Source: Paramacrobiotus metropolitanus
Lineage: Eukaryota; Tardigrada; Eutardigrada; Parachela; Macrobiotidae
Length of the DNA: 64,000 nucleotides
Direction of reading: 5' to 3'
Assembly (NCBI RefSeq): GCF_019649055.1
Contig: NW_026570223.1
Coordinates: 2,976,001 to 3,040,000, forward strand
How positions within the stretch are numbered: the stretch's first letter is position 1; every line of letters begins with the position of its first letter. Shown here piece after piece: positions 32,281-43,030 of this stretch. The notes beneath the pieces were generated by a model. That model was not told where the DNA came from. It did no database searches and worked only from the letters and a program-made list of their open reading frames with translations. A program made the position numbers and the translations under genes.

Positions 32281-34211
32281 GCGTAACTTAGAATAAGTTA
32301 TAGTCATAGGTAGCTTAACAGTAGCTAGGTATAGGCCGACCTTTGGTGTCGAAATGGAACCCTCAGTAACATCAGAATCGGGAGTTGGGAATTTAACCGA
32401 CCTCTCCTTAACAGCAGACAATGTCGGGCCGACAACGCAACGACCCACCTTCTAGCGGATCCAACAGCGGACGCAGCAAAACCATACCGTCTCACCAGCT
32501 GACCCGCGATCGGATAAGCCAAGAACACAGTCGCAGGTACATAACCCGCATGCTAACGATACAGCTAATGTCTTAGCAGGTTTAACGGTCGGGCCAGAAC
32601 GAAGCCCACAATATCGACCAGTACCACCGCAGCATCTGCCACCGAACACCGGATTTACGACTGGCGGACTTCTCGTCAACTATGGCGCGAATGGGAACCA
32701 ATCTGCCACGGTAACTGCGGGCGACCCACTCGGTCAAGCGCAACCTTACCGTTGGACGGTACCAACAACAATGGTTGGTCCGACCTTCCCAGGGCCGACG
32801 TTAGTGCCGGGAATGGTGAACGTACCACCGCCGATTTTCACAACGCCTACTTTGGCGTCGAGCCAGCCGACATGGGCTGGACCTGTAACTCGATACGTGC
32901 CAGTGTCGGGAGGAATGGGAACGATAACTCCGACGTCACCAACGCGATTCGGAACGTTCAGCGCGATAGGGACAAACAATACCCTATCATCTCCCCGACT
33001 TGGAACATTCAGTATCGCGGGAGTGGTTCCACCTCTACCAATGACGGGACCAGTCTCACCAACTCGTATTGGACTCCCGGGACAACCGATTCCGTGGGGG
33101 GATCCACATCTGGCACAGTACTTGATTCAGTCGCTTAACCAGCACTTGAATCAGTACGGAGGACAGGCCCCACATGGGACTGTACTGGCAACGACCACAC
33201 AAGTCGTACCGCCGCGACCTCCTCCGCCACCACCGACTGAACTTCCCATACCGACCTCTACGCAAAGTAGGGCGATACCAACGGGAGAGTTACGGAAACT
33301 CGACCAAATTGCTCGTGACCAGGCGCGTGACTTGACGCACCAGCTGTCTTGACAAGCTGTCGACACCGACAACTCCTGGTTACCTGGACAGAAGGGTGGA
33401 AATCCTGGATCGAATTTCCGGACTCCAGACCTTCATTAACGACAACACGAATATAATTGCGATTCGGAACCAACGAGCGGCCCAACCGACGTCCGCCTCC
33501 ACAGCTCAACCGTCATCGACAACGACCACGCAAGTCGTTACGTCGATGCCTCCACCACAGGAACCGACCTCGTCTACCACACAGCCTGGTAGTCGGACAT
33601 CCTTCGCGGAGGCCATGGAACGCAGAAAGCGGCGGGATGCTGAGCTGAAACGATCGAAGTTGGACGAACTCCGACAACAACGAGAAGACGCGTGGAACGA
33701 AACGGTTGAACTCAGACAGACGCTACATAAGCTGTCTACTGAACAACCTGACAACCATGCCGCATGGAAAGAGGTCATGGACCAACTAGTGGTTGGGACC
33801 ATTATATGAGGGACATGGATGAACAAATCGAGAAAGAGGAACACCGCCCCGGAACTCGCCATTGTCCCCCCGACTCAGCAGATACAACCGGTTCAGCCGA
33901 GTCCGACCTCGCCAGCTACGGTGCCCAATATGCCGAACGTGCAACCTCAACCAGCACCGAACCCACCGGCCCAACAGGAGGCGGTAGTAGATCCGATTAT
34001 ACAGGAACTACAGTACCTCCAGCGGGTATCAGACATAATGATGACCCGCATGGAGGCGGTCGGACAAGATCGGAGACTCGAACTGCACGAGTCAACCCGA
34101 CTGGGAAGGGACTCCCAAGATATTAAGAAAACCAATGCCCAGATCCAACACGCGATCAAGAACGGCATCCCCAAGGAACAACTGCCCTTAGCGACCTTCC
34201 ACCAAAGATAG
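32281..34211 (+). CDS. N-terminal part of the large 3' ORF (Pro/Thr-rich, frameshifted)
   Basis: Possible starts are the ATGs at 32,354 and 32,421. The reading then passes through open frames 32,771-33,352 (PTLVPGMVNVPPP-type Pro-rich sequence), 33,396-33,809 and 33,819-34,211, always on the plus strand. Pro/Thr-rich spacers and short helices alternate (for example RRKRRDAELKRSKLDEL and LQRVSDIMMTRMEAVG). I read it as one long polyprotein broken by single-base shifts near 32,580, 33,350, 33,780 and 34,208. No known domain recognised. Confidence 0.5.
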
Positions 34212-35551
34212 CTCACCTTCGGCAGTTAATGGACCAGTACCCCAGTATTCCCAAAACTTAGAAGCGTCAGAAGGGCGATCCGAACAACTACGGATACCCG
34301 ACCCCGTGGCCATCGCTTCCACGCTGCACGAGGCCAGACGACTTCGCCAGGTATGGACCATGGATGAACACATTATGGACTTAGGCGAGGTAATCGGCAA
34401 CGCACAACGACTTGCCGACCTGGATAGAGCCATCTACTCGGCAGAACGCCTTAGCAGCCGAGGTCGACCAACAACGGACGACGAAGCTCAACGGCTCATT
34501 AACATCCTGGAGCGACTAAAAGCCCTGATCCAGAACGAACCTTTAATGGCGGAACAACAGGTTCCCCAAAAACGGGACGGGAAGTATCAAGCAATGGCAC
34601 TCCAGACGGAGGAGTCCAAGCGGACAGAAGCAGCTTGGAAAGCCATCCTTGAAGGCAAAGACACACTTCGGACAATTTACGAGCGTGTCCTGCTAGGCAC
34701 CGAACCAAGAGCCTTGACCAAAATTGCCGACCTCCGAGCTTACATAAAGCTCGCAGAGGGCCTGGTTAAGAAAGACCCGTCAACCGCAACGGTGCAGGAG
34801 AAACACCAGCTTCGGATGGCGGTCGAGTGGATCGAGAGACAAAATCTCTTTGAAAAGAACCCGCCATCCCAGATACCCCTACCGAACAGGAATTATGTGG
34901 TATCCCCGGACTTCTCCACACAGTCAGCAAGTCCAGTGACGTCGCCGAAGACGGCCCTGCACAACAAAGTACAGGAAGACCGCCAAACCCGGATATCCAC
35001 CCACATTTCGGATGGATGGGACCGGCTCGACGACCTTCAACGGGCATATGTACACCTGACGCCCACGGACCCAGATGCCATTAGAACGGCACGTCAGAAG
35101 ATCGACACCCTGGCTGCTTACTTAAAGCAAGCCCAGGACCTCTTCGATAAGGTCGATCCGAACGACACTGAAAGCCGACAACTCAGGTCGGTAGTTGAAA
35201 GGATTGTAGAAATCCTCGATTCAGAATCGTCGTGCACTCGAGATTGCCACACCATTACCTCCTCAACGGCCAGCACCGACCACAACAGCAGTAATGACGT
35301 TGGTACGGACGACACCGATACCCGACGTCCTAAAGCACGTTGAAACAATCAACCATGCCGGACGGGACTTGGCTGAAATTTACAATTACCAGCTGAATCG
35401 ACCGATGTCACCAACGAAGGTGACCGACCTCGAACGAACGGATCGACACCTGCGGATCGAGCTGGATTTCGCCGAAACACTTAGCGAATGGGGCGTTCCA
35501 ACATGTGGCCAACCCAGAGAACGGTTGGAGGAAGCCCTTCGGTCAATATAA
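34212..35551 (+). CDS. Helical-repeat part of the large 3' ORF, first section
   Basis: Open from about 34,210 (in-frame with the ORF at 34,306) to 35,343, then in another frame to about 35,510. It has repeated two-helix units of about 45-60 residues. Each has a helix, a short loop with Asp-Pro or Asp-Thr (KKDPSTA, TPTDPDA, VDPNDTE) and a second helix with an LRx2VE-type motif (LRMAVEWIE, LRSVVERIV). This looks like a structural, spectrin- or coiled-coil-type protein. It has no counterpart in standard LTR elements. A host-gene capture origin is possible but unproven. Confidence 0.55.
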
Positions 35552-38500
35552 TTGACCATGTTAAACGGTATCAGCCGGTGCCAACACAAGCACCAGCCAG
35601 AGAGGCAACGCCACATGAAGCGGAACCCTCTCCAGCTATATCACCGGCACCAGCCGACGGACTCGAATTTGCCGAAAACGCCAGAGACCAACAAGAGGTC
35701 GACCTGGATGAGGTCGAAAATCAGTACAGAGAAGCTGTAGACGTGCTGGAGAACCTGGCTAAACAGCTTCGTGACCTCAACTCAGCAGACAAGTCAGAAG
35801 AACGCCTGAAGGTAGCGCTGGAACAACAGCACACCATCTGCTCCAGACGAGTTGAGGACTTATGGAAAATGTTGGAGGCGAATCCACGCTTTAAAACACA
35901 AGGCGAACTTGACCGGGAGGAAATGAAGAGGTTGAAGACGGACTTCGCCCGGGCAGAACAAATAGCTGCCAACCTCCAGGCCCAGATCAACAAGATGGAA
36001 GGCCACGACCCAACAATGGCTAACGTGAAGAGAGCACTGCAGGATCAACTTAGATTCTCGCAGATACGCGTCACTGACCTCCAAAACAAAATCGACGGTC
36101 ACCGTAGAATGATGACTCGGATAGCAGCAAAGCAGCAGCCGACCTCAACAGGAGGACCGGCTCAGCCGAAGCCACCAGTACAGGACTTGGCTACGTTAAG
36201 AAGCGCCCTAAGTTACGCGGAAGAAATCGTTGTCAACATGACAGTGCGACTCGCCGGCATGGATGACAAAGATCCAGCCCAAGCAGCCGACAAGAAGGCC
36301 GCTGAAGACCGACTGACGTCCTCGCAACAACGAGTCCGCGAACTAACGGCGGAAATCGCCGCGCTTCAAAGTCAGCAGTCAGCACCGACCTCGACTAGCT
36401 CGACTCAGCCGACCTCCACACCAGGACCGGCTCCACCGACCTCAACAGTAGGAACGGTTCAGCCTAAGCCAGCGAACATTAGCGACCGACCTATGTCCCC
36501 GGTTACTGAAGCTAGAATAATGTCAGCAATACCGGACCCAGGAACGATGCCAACAAGCGCACCACCTCACTTGGTTAACCTGGTGAATCAGACGATGGAA
36601 CTCATCACAGAAATGAGAGCCCGTCGAATCTTTTGTGATTCCAACAGCCGGTTAGCACAAGACTTGGACCGTGACATCGTGGCCTGGGGCACTAACGTAA
36701 AGTTCCTCCGCCAACTCCACCACCCAGACGCGCCGAAGACTCCCGGCATAAGAGGCCATATAATAAGGACCTCTTCCTGGTTGGAGACACGAGTCCGAGA
36801 TTACATTGAAGAACGGGACCGTGACCAACAACGAAAGGAAACCTCTGAAGCATCGCTGCGGACTGCAGCAACGGATCGTCGAGCTCGGATCACACAAATC
36901 CAGTCGACACGTAACCCGACGGACCCTTTCGCGGTTCCACAATCCATACCGGATGACGAAATCCAGTTGACTCTGCAGACCGCGGACAGATTGATTGGTG
37001 AACTTTACCAATTACGGGACTCAACCGACCCGCAGACTCCGCAGTACTGCCAGATTGACATCAACCTAGGCCACTTGGAGAACAATACCAAGGAGGTCCG
37101 ATTCATTCTCCGACCTGAGACGCAACGGACCGTCAAGAATCAGGATCGGTTACGGATTCTCAAAGTCAAAATTGACAGCTTCGCGGAAGACTTCTACAAA
37201 CGCAAACAACAGGAAGCGGAACGCAAGCTGAAAACTCCCGCGAAGAAGATTAAGGCGACACTTAAGCCACCGGTCCAACCTGTCAAACCATTGGAGGTTC
37301 AACAAGATGAACCAATGGATGAAGTACCGCCACTCGGGAACGAACTCGAGGTCGGTGCATTCGAACAGGTGGATATGGATACTTCCGAAACACCAACAAC
37401 ACCGCAGGACGGCCAACCAAAGCCAGCTGCCCGACTCACTCGACCAACAACCCTGCCGGGACTCTCACATAAAGAGCCCATAGCAGATGATAAAGGTCCG
37501 AGGAGACGTCTATTCTCACCCCCACCAGTCCGAACAAAAGAACAACTGTTGGAAATTTTGAAAAAGACTCCAACGGGTGAAGCTCAGCCGGGTCAGTCAC
37601 AGAAACCGACCTCGGCAACGAAGTCAGTGTTCACCTCCGGAGTCCATAAGAAGTTAGTCCAACAGGCCAAGAACTATGACCTGGAACGGATTCTCAACGA
37701 AGCCCACCTAACAGAGGGATTGAGGCTAGGAAAGCTATCCACTGACGAGCAACAAGCACTTGGCCAGCGGATATACGCGTTAATCCAGGACAGGGATAAG
37801 GCTCTACGCCGATTGATGTTTGTGAGGTGCGGAAGACAGGCACTACGACAGCTTCCGCTGGATGCGGCCATTATTAAGCCAGCCCAACTACTCCGACACC
37901 CTCGCATCAACCCTGCAGCCTACACGTTGGAGATGCCTCCTCAACCCGGTCAACAGGTCACCGAGAAAATTCGATGCATCATGTCCGACAGTAGCGACGA
38001 ATCTGACCACAACTACAGAAAGGGTGCTCAGATCGAAGATGACCCGACCTACGACGACGACTTAACCTGGCAAGAGACCCTGCTCATGGATGCACAGACA
38101 AGCTCCAGGTCGTCACATGGATCCCGACCGGCAGAATCAACGCCGAGAAGGAGTAGATCCCCGGTGAAACAAATTTCACCGAACCGGGCAGCGTCTCAAC
38201 CGGCAACTATGCCGAGCCAACCTCCGAAGGAACAACCACGTAGGTTCACGCCCCGGAATACTCCAACCAAACCAAAGCAAACCCCGGAGGAGATGGACAC
38301 GACGTCTCCAAAGGAGGTCGGACCTGAATCACAGAACGAATCGACCTCGGAACCAGCCAAGTTGGTCATAGATGAATCTCGAACAGATGAACCGGCAACA
38401 GCTCCGGGTAAGAGAAGTAAGAAGAAGCAACAACCGGCTGATGACTTCTCGCGAGAATACCATGACGACCCAGCCTTAAAGCACGTTCAGGACCTGACTA

Positions 38501-38871
38501 GGTCGGAACAGGACGCGAGTGTGGACACAGCGTTTCCAGAGGACAAAGAACTCTGGAACTCACTCAAGTCACGCCGTGCTAGCCTCGTTGGAAACACCGA
38601 CGCGGTCCGTAAGGAACACGAACGACTTACGCAAAGGATGGCTGAGGTCATGAAGAGAATGGGAGAACGATTCCGTGCGGAGAAGGCCCGACCTGCGGCA
38701 CAACAACAGGCTGTTACGACTCGGCAAAAACTCTTCACACCGGATCCCCAGTCAACCTCTAAGACGACACGACAACTGGTCGTTAAAGTGAAGAACCCTG
38801 AACCGGCAAGAGAACCTTCCGTGCAGATCCAGGACAGAATTACTGGATTCAAAGGTGATCAACTCGGCTAA
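35488..38871 (+). CDS. Helical-repeat part of the large 3' ORF, main open frame (about 1,120 codons)
   Basis: The longest intact frame after gag. More two-helix units follow (GHDPTMANVKRAL, KDPAQAADKKAAEDRL, STDPQTPQYCQIDINL), separated by PTSTPGPAPPTST-type linkers. Then come Pro/Ser/Lys-rich tracts and a last helical segment (KEHERLTQRMAEVMKRMGERF). The frame overlaps the previous one and the next, so the first ATG here is not a true start. No membrane helix or signal peptide is seen, which argues against an envelope protein. Role unknown; a particle scaffold or a partner of the coiled-coil Gag is conceivable. Confidence 0.6.
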   Translation: MGRSNMWPTQRTVGGSPSVNIIDHVKRYQPVPTQAPAREATPHEAEPSPAISPAPADGLEFAENARDQQEVDLDEVENQYREAVDVLENLAKQLRDLNSADKSEERLKVALEQQHTICSRRVEDLWKMLEANPRFKTQGELDREEMKRLKTDFARAEQIAANLQAQINKMEGHDPTMANVKRALQDQLRFSQIRVTDLQNKIDGHRRMMTRIAAKQQPTSTGGPAQPKPPVQDLATLRSALSYAEEIVVNMTVRLAGMDDKDPAQAADKKAAEDRLTSSQQRVRELTAEIAALQSQQSAPTSTSSTQPTSTPGPAPPTSTVGTVQPKPANISDRPMSPVTEARIMSAIPDPGTMPTSAPPHLVNLVNQTMELITEMRARRIFCDSNSRLAQDLDRDIVAWGTNVKFLRQLHHPDAPKTPGIRGHIIRTSSWLETRVRDYIEERDRDQQRKETSEASLRTAATDRRARITQIQSTRNPTDPFAVPQSIPDDEIQLTLQTADRLIGELYQLRDSTDPQTPQYCQIDINLGHLENNTKEVRFILRPETQRTVKNQDRLRILKVKIDSFAEDFYKRKQQEAERKLKTPAKKIKATLKPPVQPVKPLEVQQDEPMDEVPPLGNELEVGAFEQVDMDTSETPTTPQDGQPKPAARLTRPTTLPGLSHKEPIADDKGPRRRLFSPPPVRTKEQLLEILKKTPTGEAQPGQSQKPTSATKSVFTSGVHKKLVQQAKNYDLERILNEAHLTEGLRLGKLSTDEQQALGQRIYALIQDRDKALRRLMFVRCGRQALRQLPLDAAIIKPAQLLRHPRINPAAYTLEMPPQPGQQVTEKIRCIMSDSSDESDHNYRKGAQIEDDPTYDDDLTWQETLLMDAQTSSRSSHGSRPAESTPRRSRSPVKQISPNRAASQPATMPSQPPKEQPRRFTPRNTPTKPKQTPEEMDTTSPKEVGPESQNESTSEPAKLVIDESRTDEPATAPGKRSKKKQQPADDFSREYHDDPALKHVQDLTRSEQDASVDTAFPEDKELWNSLKSRRASLVGNTDAVRKEHERLTQRMAEVMKRMGERFRAEKARPAAQQQAVTTRQKLFTPDPQSTSKTTRQLVVKVKNPEPAREPSVQIQDRITGFKGDQLG

Positions 38872-41044
38872 CTCGGCTAAGTTGTCACGGAGGGAAAAGA
38901 AGAAGGCTAAGAAGGAAGCCAGAAAGGAAGCTGAAAAGGAGGTGACCAAACAACCTCCGAAGGAACCGACTAAACCGAGGTCGGACCTTTCAATTAAGAC
39001 GCCGAAACCTAACCCGGCCAAACGGCATAAGTCCTCCGACGACCTTGATACCTCAGACGCTGGCCCACAGAAGCCGGATCAAAAGGGGAACGCCAAGGAG
39101 GAATTTGACTACGACGCAGCCAAACAGCGGATGCGAGAACTGATCGCCAGAGCAGGTACTGCGGCGACCAAAACGGAGGCCGAAAGACCACACGAAAGGT
39201 CTAAGCCGACGCCTAAGCCACCACCCAAGCAACCGAAACCTTCTACGTCCAAGAAGACTCGGACGATGAATCAGAGAAACCCTCGGAACCCGACGATGAG
39301 ATCTCCGACCATGGAGAAGCCGATCCATACGAAGGATTTAAAGGCGATCGAAATGAAGAATGGAGTCACGAAGAAGACACCGACGCTTCTGAATGGCCAG
39401 CCCCTGATGACGTACGTCAGCGGCTACCCGACGCTCAACCTGGTGACCGACCAGTCGGATTTCATACGGTTCGACTTCACGTCGAAATAGTCCGAAGCGT
39501 TAGGAACGCCCGAAACGAAGGCAGAGATGTGTACCAGTCATTGGTGCGCGACCTCTCGACCAACTTAAGGATCGTAGGTCGGACCTCACCCTGGCTCACA
39601 CAGAAACTTATGATGGCTATAGTGGCATGGGCCTTGGACTTCGGATTAGCCGTAGCGGTCCACCGACAATGGGGACGGACCGCCGAGCTAATCGCACCGG
39701 ACATCATTCAAAAGCTCAAAAGTGCCGCTGCCAGAGCACTGGACGACCCGCCGACGAGAATCGTCAGATGCATCGGATACGCAAGAAACCCCGCGGATCC
39801 TCCTTACTACATATCGCCCGTATATACAACGTTATGTACGAGAACAGCCAGGGCAATATTGACGTCATAATGGACCTCCTAAGACCTGTCATCGCAACGA
39901 TGGTGGCAGAGTTTTCCCTCCAAACGACCAACGCGGAACGCGATTTACCACTTCGGTACACAGTACCTCGGTTCATACCGGAGCAGCAACGACGCGATTT
40001 CAAACTCCGGATGTCCTTTACCAACCTACAGTCCTCTCCCGAAGGTACCGAAATGATCGTCGAGGAGTACAGTGAGTCGGAGGAACAACCATCCGGCGAG
40101 GCGGCGGACATGTTGAACATTGCACGGGCGTCAGGTATGTCGTCACAGAAACGACTACCAACCAACCGACCTCGGGCACCGTTCGAACCGGTAACATATG
40201 TCAACACCGCCTCGGCACCAGCAAGGGCAAGTGCAACTAAGCCAGGTCGGACTACAACTGGACGTTTTGCGGTGAAAGACACGCAATCTCTTCCACCGAC
40301 CTCACCTATGGAAACTTCACCGGCTCCGGAAGGTAAGACTCTACGGAAGAGTCAACCTAAACCGCTGAAATCAACGAAGAAGTCGGTGAAGACCAAGGAG
40401 AAAACGCCCTCTGAGGAAGAAGACGAAGATGAAGAAGAAGAAGATGAGGACGATGACGACACCTATCAAACACCAGAAGGGTCGGAGGATGACGATAATG
40501 ATGACGACGACCAACCTCCACCAGCTTCGGCACCACAACAGCAGGGTGAACCGGAGATTTCTGACAATCAGAACGAACCACCGGCCAACAACGGCAACGA
40601 AGCTGACGAGCCGATGGAGGAAGATAGTGGTGACGTCTACGTTCCCCAGAATTACCGTCAACAAGTACGGTTAACACCAGATTCCGACCCGAATCAACTC
40701 CTCCAGGAATGGAATGAGGATACCCAGGAAGTCCTACCGTTACAGATTCCTAGCCTACCGAAGGTAAACGTCAAACACCCGACGGTGGCCATTAAACGTG
40801 CTCATACTCTACCTCCACGCGTCTCGGAATACGATCCGGGATGGATGTACACCTTTGCGGCCTTGAAGGCCCTGGCGACCTGTGGACCGAAGTTTGCGAC
40901 ACCGAAGATCGCATTCCAGCTCCTCAGGCACCATAAGATCGGTGACATCGGCGGAGGTTGGAGGCAACTAAGCCAGAGCAACGTATACCGGTACTGTAAC
41001 CTTGGGTACAACGAAAGTAAAATCATACGGACATACACCAGCAG
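38855..41044 (+). CDS. Large 3' ORF, C-terminal part before the nested insertion
   Basis: Continues after a shift near 38,860 with a Lys-rich stretch (SRREKKKAKKEARKEAEKE). After shifts near 39,245 and 39,790 it passes an acidic segment, a hydrophobic helical domain (TQKLMMAIVAWALDFGLAVAV, about 39,600-39,660), then PT-rich and very acidic Glu/Asp runs (about 40,410-40,520). A compact region follows (VSEYDPGWMYTFAALKALATCG, near 40,830-40,895). The frame is cut at 41,045 by a transposon and resumes in phase at 42,335. No family recognised. Confidence 0.5.
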
Positions 41045-42334
41045 TAAGGAACGACCGTCCATGGAAAATGGAATTCCACGGATGGAATCCAATTTCCAAA
41101 TCCGCGCTCCATGCGAGCGGCTCGGATTTGGAAAATGGAAAATAGGGAATCCGTGGAATTCCAATTTTTACTTGGAATTCCAGATTCCCTATATTTGGAA
41201 TTCCAAACGCCCAGAAATGTCGGGGAGAAAAACTAAAAATGAATGTTTTTGGTGTTTTTTGACTGGTAGTTACAATTTTTTCTGCTTAAAAAAGTCGTCC
41301 CTATTCTGGCACCACCCGGTAAACATAACAACGCGCCAAAAATTCTGAAAAACGCAAAACTGCAACAAGGGTACACATGCATCACTCGTATAGTATCGGC
41401 CACAAGTTGCCAGTGTCCGTAACTCCGTTTAACCGCAATACAGTGGAACCTCCGAGTTTGAACACCTCTTAGCGATGAACATATCTGAACCTTGAACAGA
41501 ATTTTCCGTACCGGGGTAATGCATAACATTGGCGGTAACCTCTGAGCCGTGAACACCTCTGAACACTGAACAAAAAATTACGTACCGAGGTTGTTCAGGA
41601 TCGGGTAGGTTCCACTGTACATCAATAATGGCCTATACTGGTATTTGGCAGTATCTGTAGAAGCATGGTTTTGCCATTTCGAAAGTAAGCAGAAAACAAA
41701 CATGCATATCGAAAGTTAATAACTTCATACGTTGTTTTATTGTAGTCGCCAAAACTGCTCCTCTTCGTTTTTTGTGGAATAGATCAAGAAGTCTTCTTGA
41801 TCTATGTGATAGTTTACAACACATGTACTAAAAAAAAGATGATTTGATTTCATTGTTCTATGGATCAAGATAATGGGTATTGCAAGATAATTATATCGAA
41901 CAACTCCGTTCACTAGCCAACTGTCTGCAGTTGCCGAATCTGTACTATAAGTATACTGTATCTGTACTATGCTCTAGACCGGTGGTATCATTCTGTACTG
42001 TCCTCTAATAGTAAGACATTACCGCCTTGTTTACTCGTAGGAAAAGCAGATAGTTCTGTGCCCCTTTACTCTATTCAGAAGCTTGAATAAATTTCCAAGT
42101 GATGGAAGCGCAGTTATTGAGAAGCTGACGATAACTCAAATGGTGTTTTGTAAATATTTACGTAAATAAATAGCCAAATAATGGTATTCCAACGAAAATA
42201 ATGAAATCCTTGGATTTACGGAAATCCATTTGGATTTCCGTAAATCCACGGATTCCATGGAATTCCATGGCAATTTCCTTTCCAAATCCTTTCCACGGGC
42301 TCGCGCCCGTGGATTTGTCCTCCTTAACCAGCAG
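41037..42334. mobile_element. Nested transposon with 8-bp target duplication (hAT-like size)
   Basis: ACCAGCAG occurs at 41,037-41,044 and 42,327-42,334. Removing one copy plus the 1,282 bp between them (1,290 bp, a multiple of 3) restores an open frame through TSSK. The ends are imperfect inverted repeats (TAAGGA..GAC inward on both sides), with many GGAATTCCA / GGATTTCC palindromic motifs near the termini. No transposase ORF is seen. An 8-bp duplication is usual for hAT elements; the family assignment is inference. Confidence 0.7.
41439..41619. mobile_element. Small MITE inside the nested transposon
   Basis: Inverted ends CAGTGGAACCT (41,441-41,451, with the reverse complement ending at 41,617) are flanked by TA on both sides. 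The body is 177 bp and non-coding. Ends and TA fit a pogo/Tc1-mariner-derived MITE, making a three-level nest with the 1.28-kb insertion and the LTR element. Confidence 0.65.
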
Positions 42335-42788
42335 CAAGCGGATGTATTACGAGTTCCCACCGGAGAAACGAGATCCGGCGCCGACCACTTACGAAGGTTG
42401 GGTACATGCCATCGAAGCGTGTATGGAAATGTCGTGGCACCCGGAAGGACTGACCCGCGGCGAAGTTCTACATCAGCTGGTAGCTAGGTTCGAATTTGAA
42501 TGGGAAGCTAAAAAACCCCAGCTAGTCGACCCGAAGTACAAGCCCGTCAACAGAACGAAAGGAGGCGAGAAGTACATGCTGGGCGACGACTTGGACTTCG
42601 TCCTGAGCAAGGGATTCTTCCAAAAGAGATTTGGCATTAACCAGACTCGGGAAGGAGAACGATATGAAGCCCTTAAGCCATCAACACACCGACACGGACA
42701 CTTACCGAAGCATCCACCGACCTCGGAGCAACAGAATGAGTCAACCGACTCTCTCCAGGTGAACCGCGTGGAATCGACTAACGGATGA
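42335..42788 (+). CDS. End of the large 3' ORF after the nested insertion
   Basis: Resumes in frame with the part before 41,045 (RMYYEFPPEKRDPAPTTYEGW) and reads to TGA 42,786-42,788, ending SLQVNRVESTNG. It contains a compact helical region (WHPEGLTRGEVLHQLVARFEF and LDFVLSKGFFQKRFG). Unknown function. Confidence 0.55.
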
Positions 42789-42832
42789 GGAGACGTGGAA
42801 TACGTCGGAGGAGTCGCAGAATCGACCTCCTT

Positions 42833-42925
42833 CATGAGTACCACATAAGTACTTATGATTACCGACCTCCTCTTGGACACAACAGAATGTCCCGACCTAC
42901 CTCATTAGGCACCACATAAGTGCCT
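42833..42925 (+). promoter_or_regulatory. Two CACATAA-loop hairpins between ORFs
   Basis: 42,833-42,857 has a 9-pair stem CATGAGTAC/GTACTTATG (one G-U) and 42,907-42,925 a 6-pair stem AGGCAC/GTGCCT, both closing the loop CACATAA. They lie in the 240-bp gap between the large 3' ORF and the Cys4 ORF, so protein coding does not explain them. Confidence 0.75.
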
Positions 42926-43012
42926 TGGACCGGCTCGAGAACCGACCTGGCCCGACCGTTGTAACTATAGGGTGTAACATTCATAGGCTAACGAATCCGA
43001 GAAACGGATCGT

Positions 43013-43030
43013 CTAACTTTTCTTTTGACA
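43013..43030 (+). promoter_or_regulatory. Strong 3' splice-site sequence before the last ORF
   Basis: A pyrimidine run followed by TTTTGACAG directly precedes the open frame that starts at 43,031. This would let a spliced subgenomic RNA place a 5' exon in front of an ORF that has no early ATG. The donor is not identified. An AGAAA-loop hairpin (ATCCG/CGGAT, 42,995-43,009) lies just upstream. Confidence 0.5.

Noticed and set aside
35488-38871. Long helical-repeat frame as a host spectrin-like gene
   Set aside because: It lies between two matching LTRs, shares the Pro/Thr linkers and composition of the element, and is linked by overlapping frames to other element ORFs.
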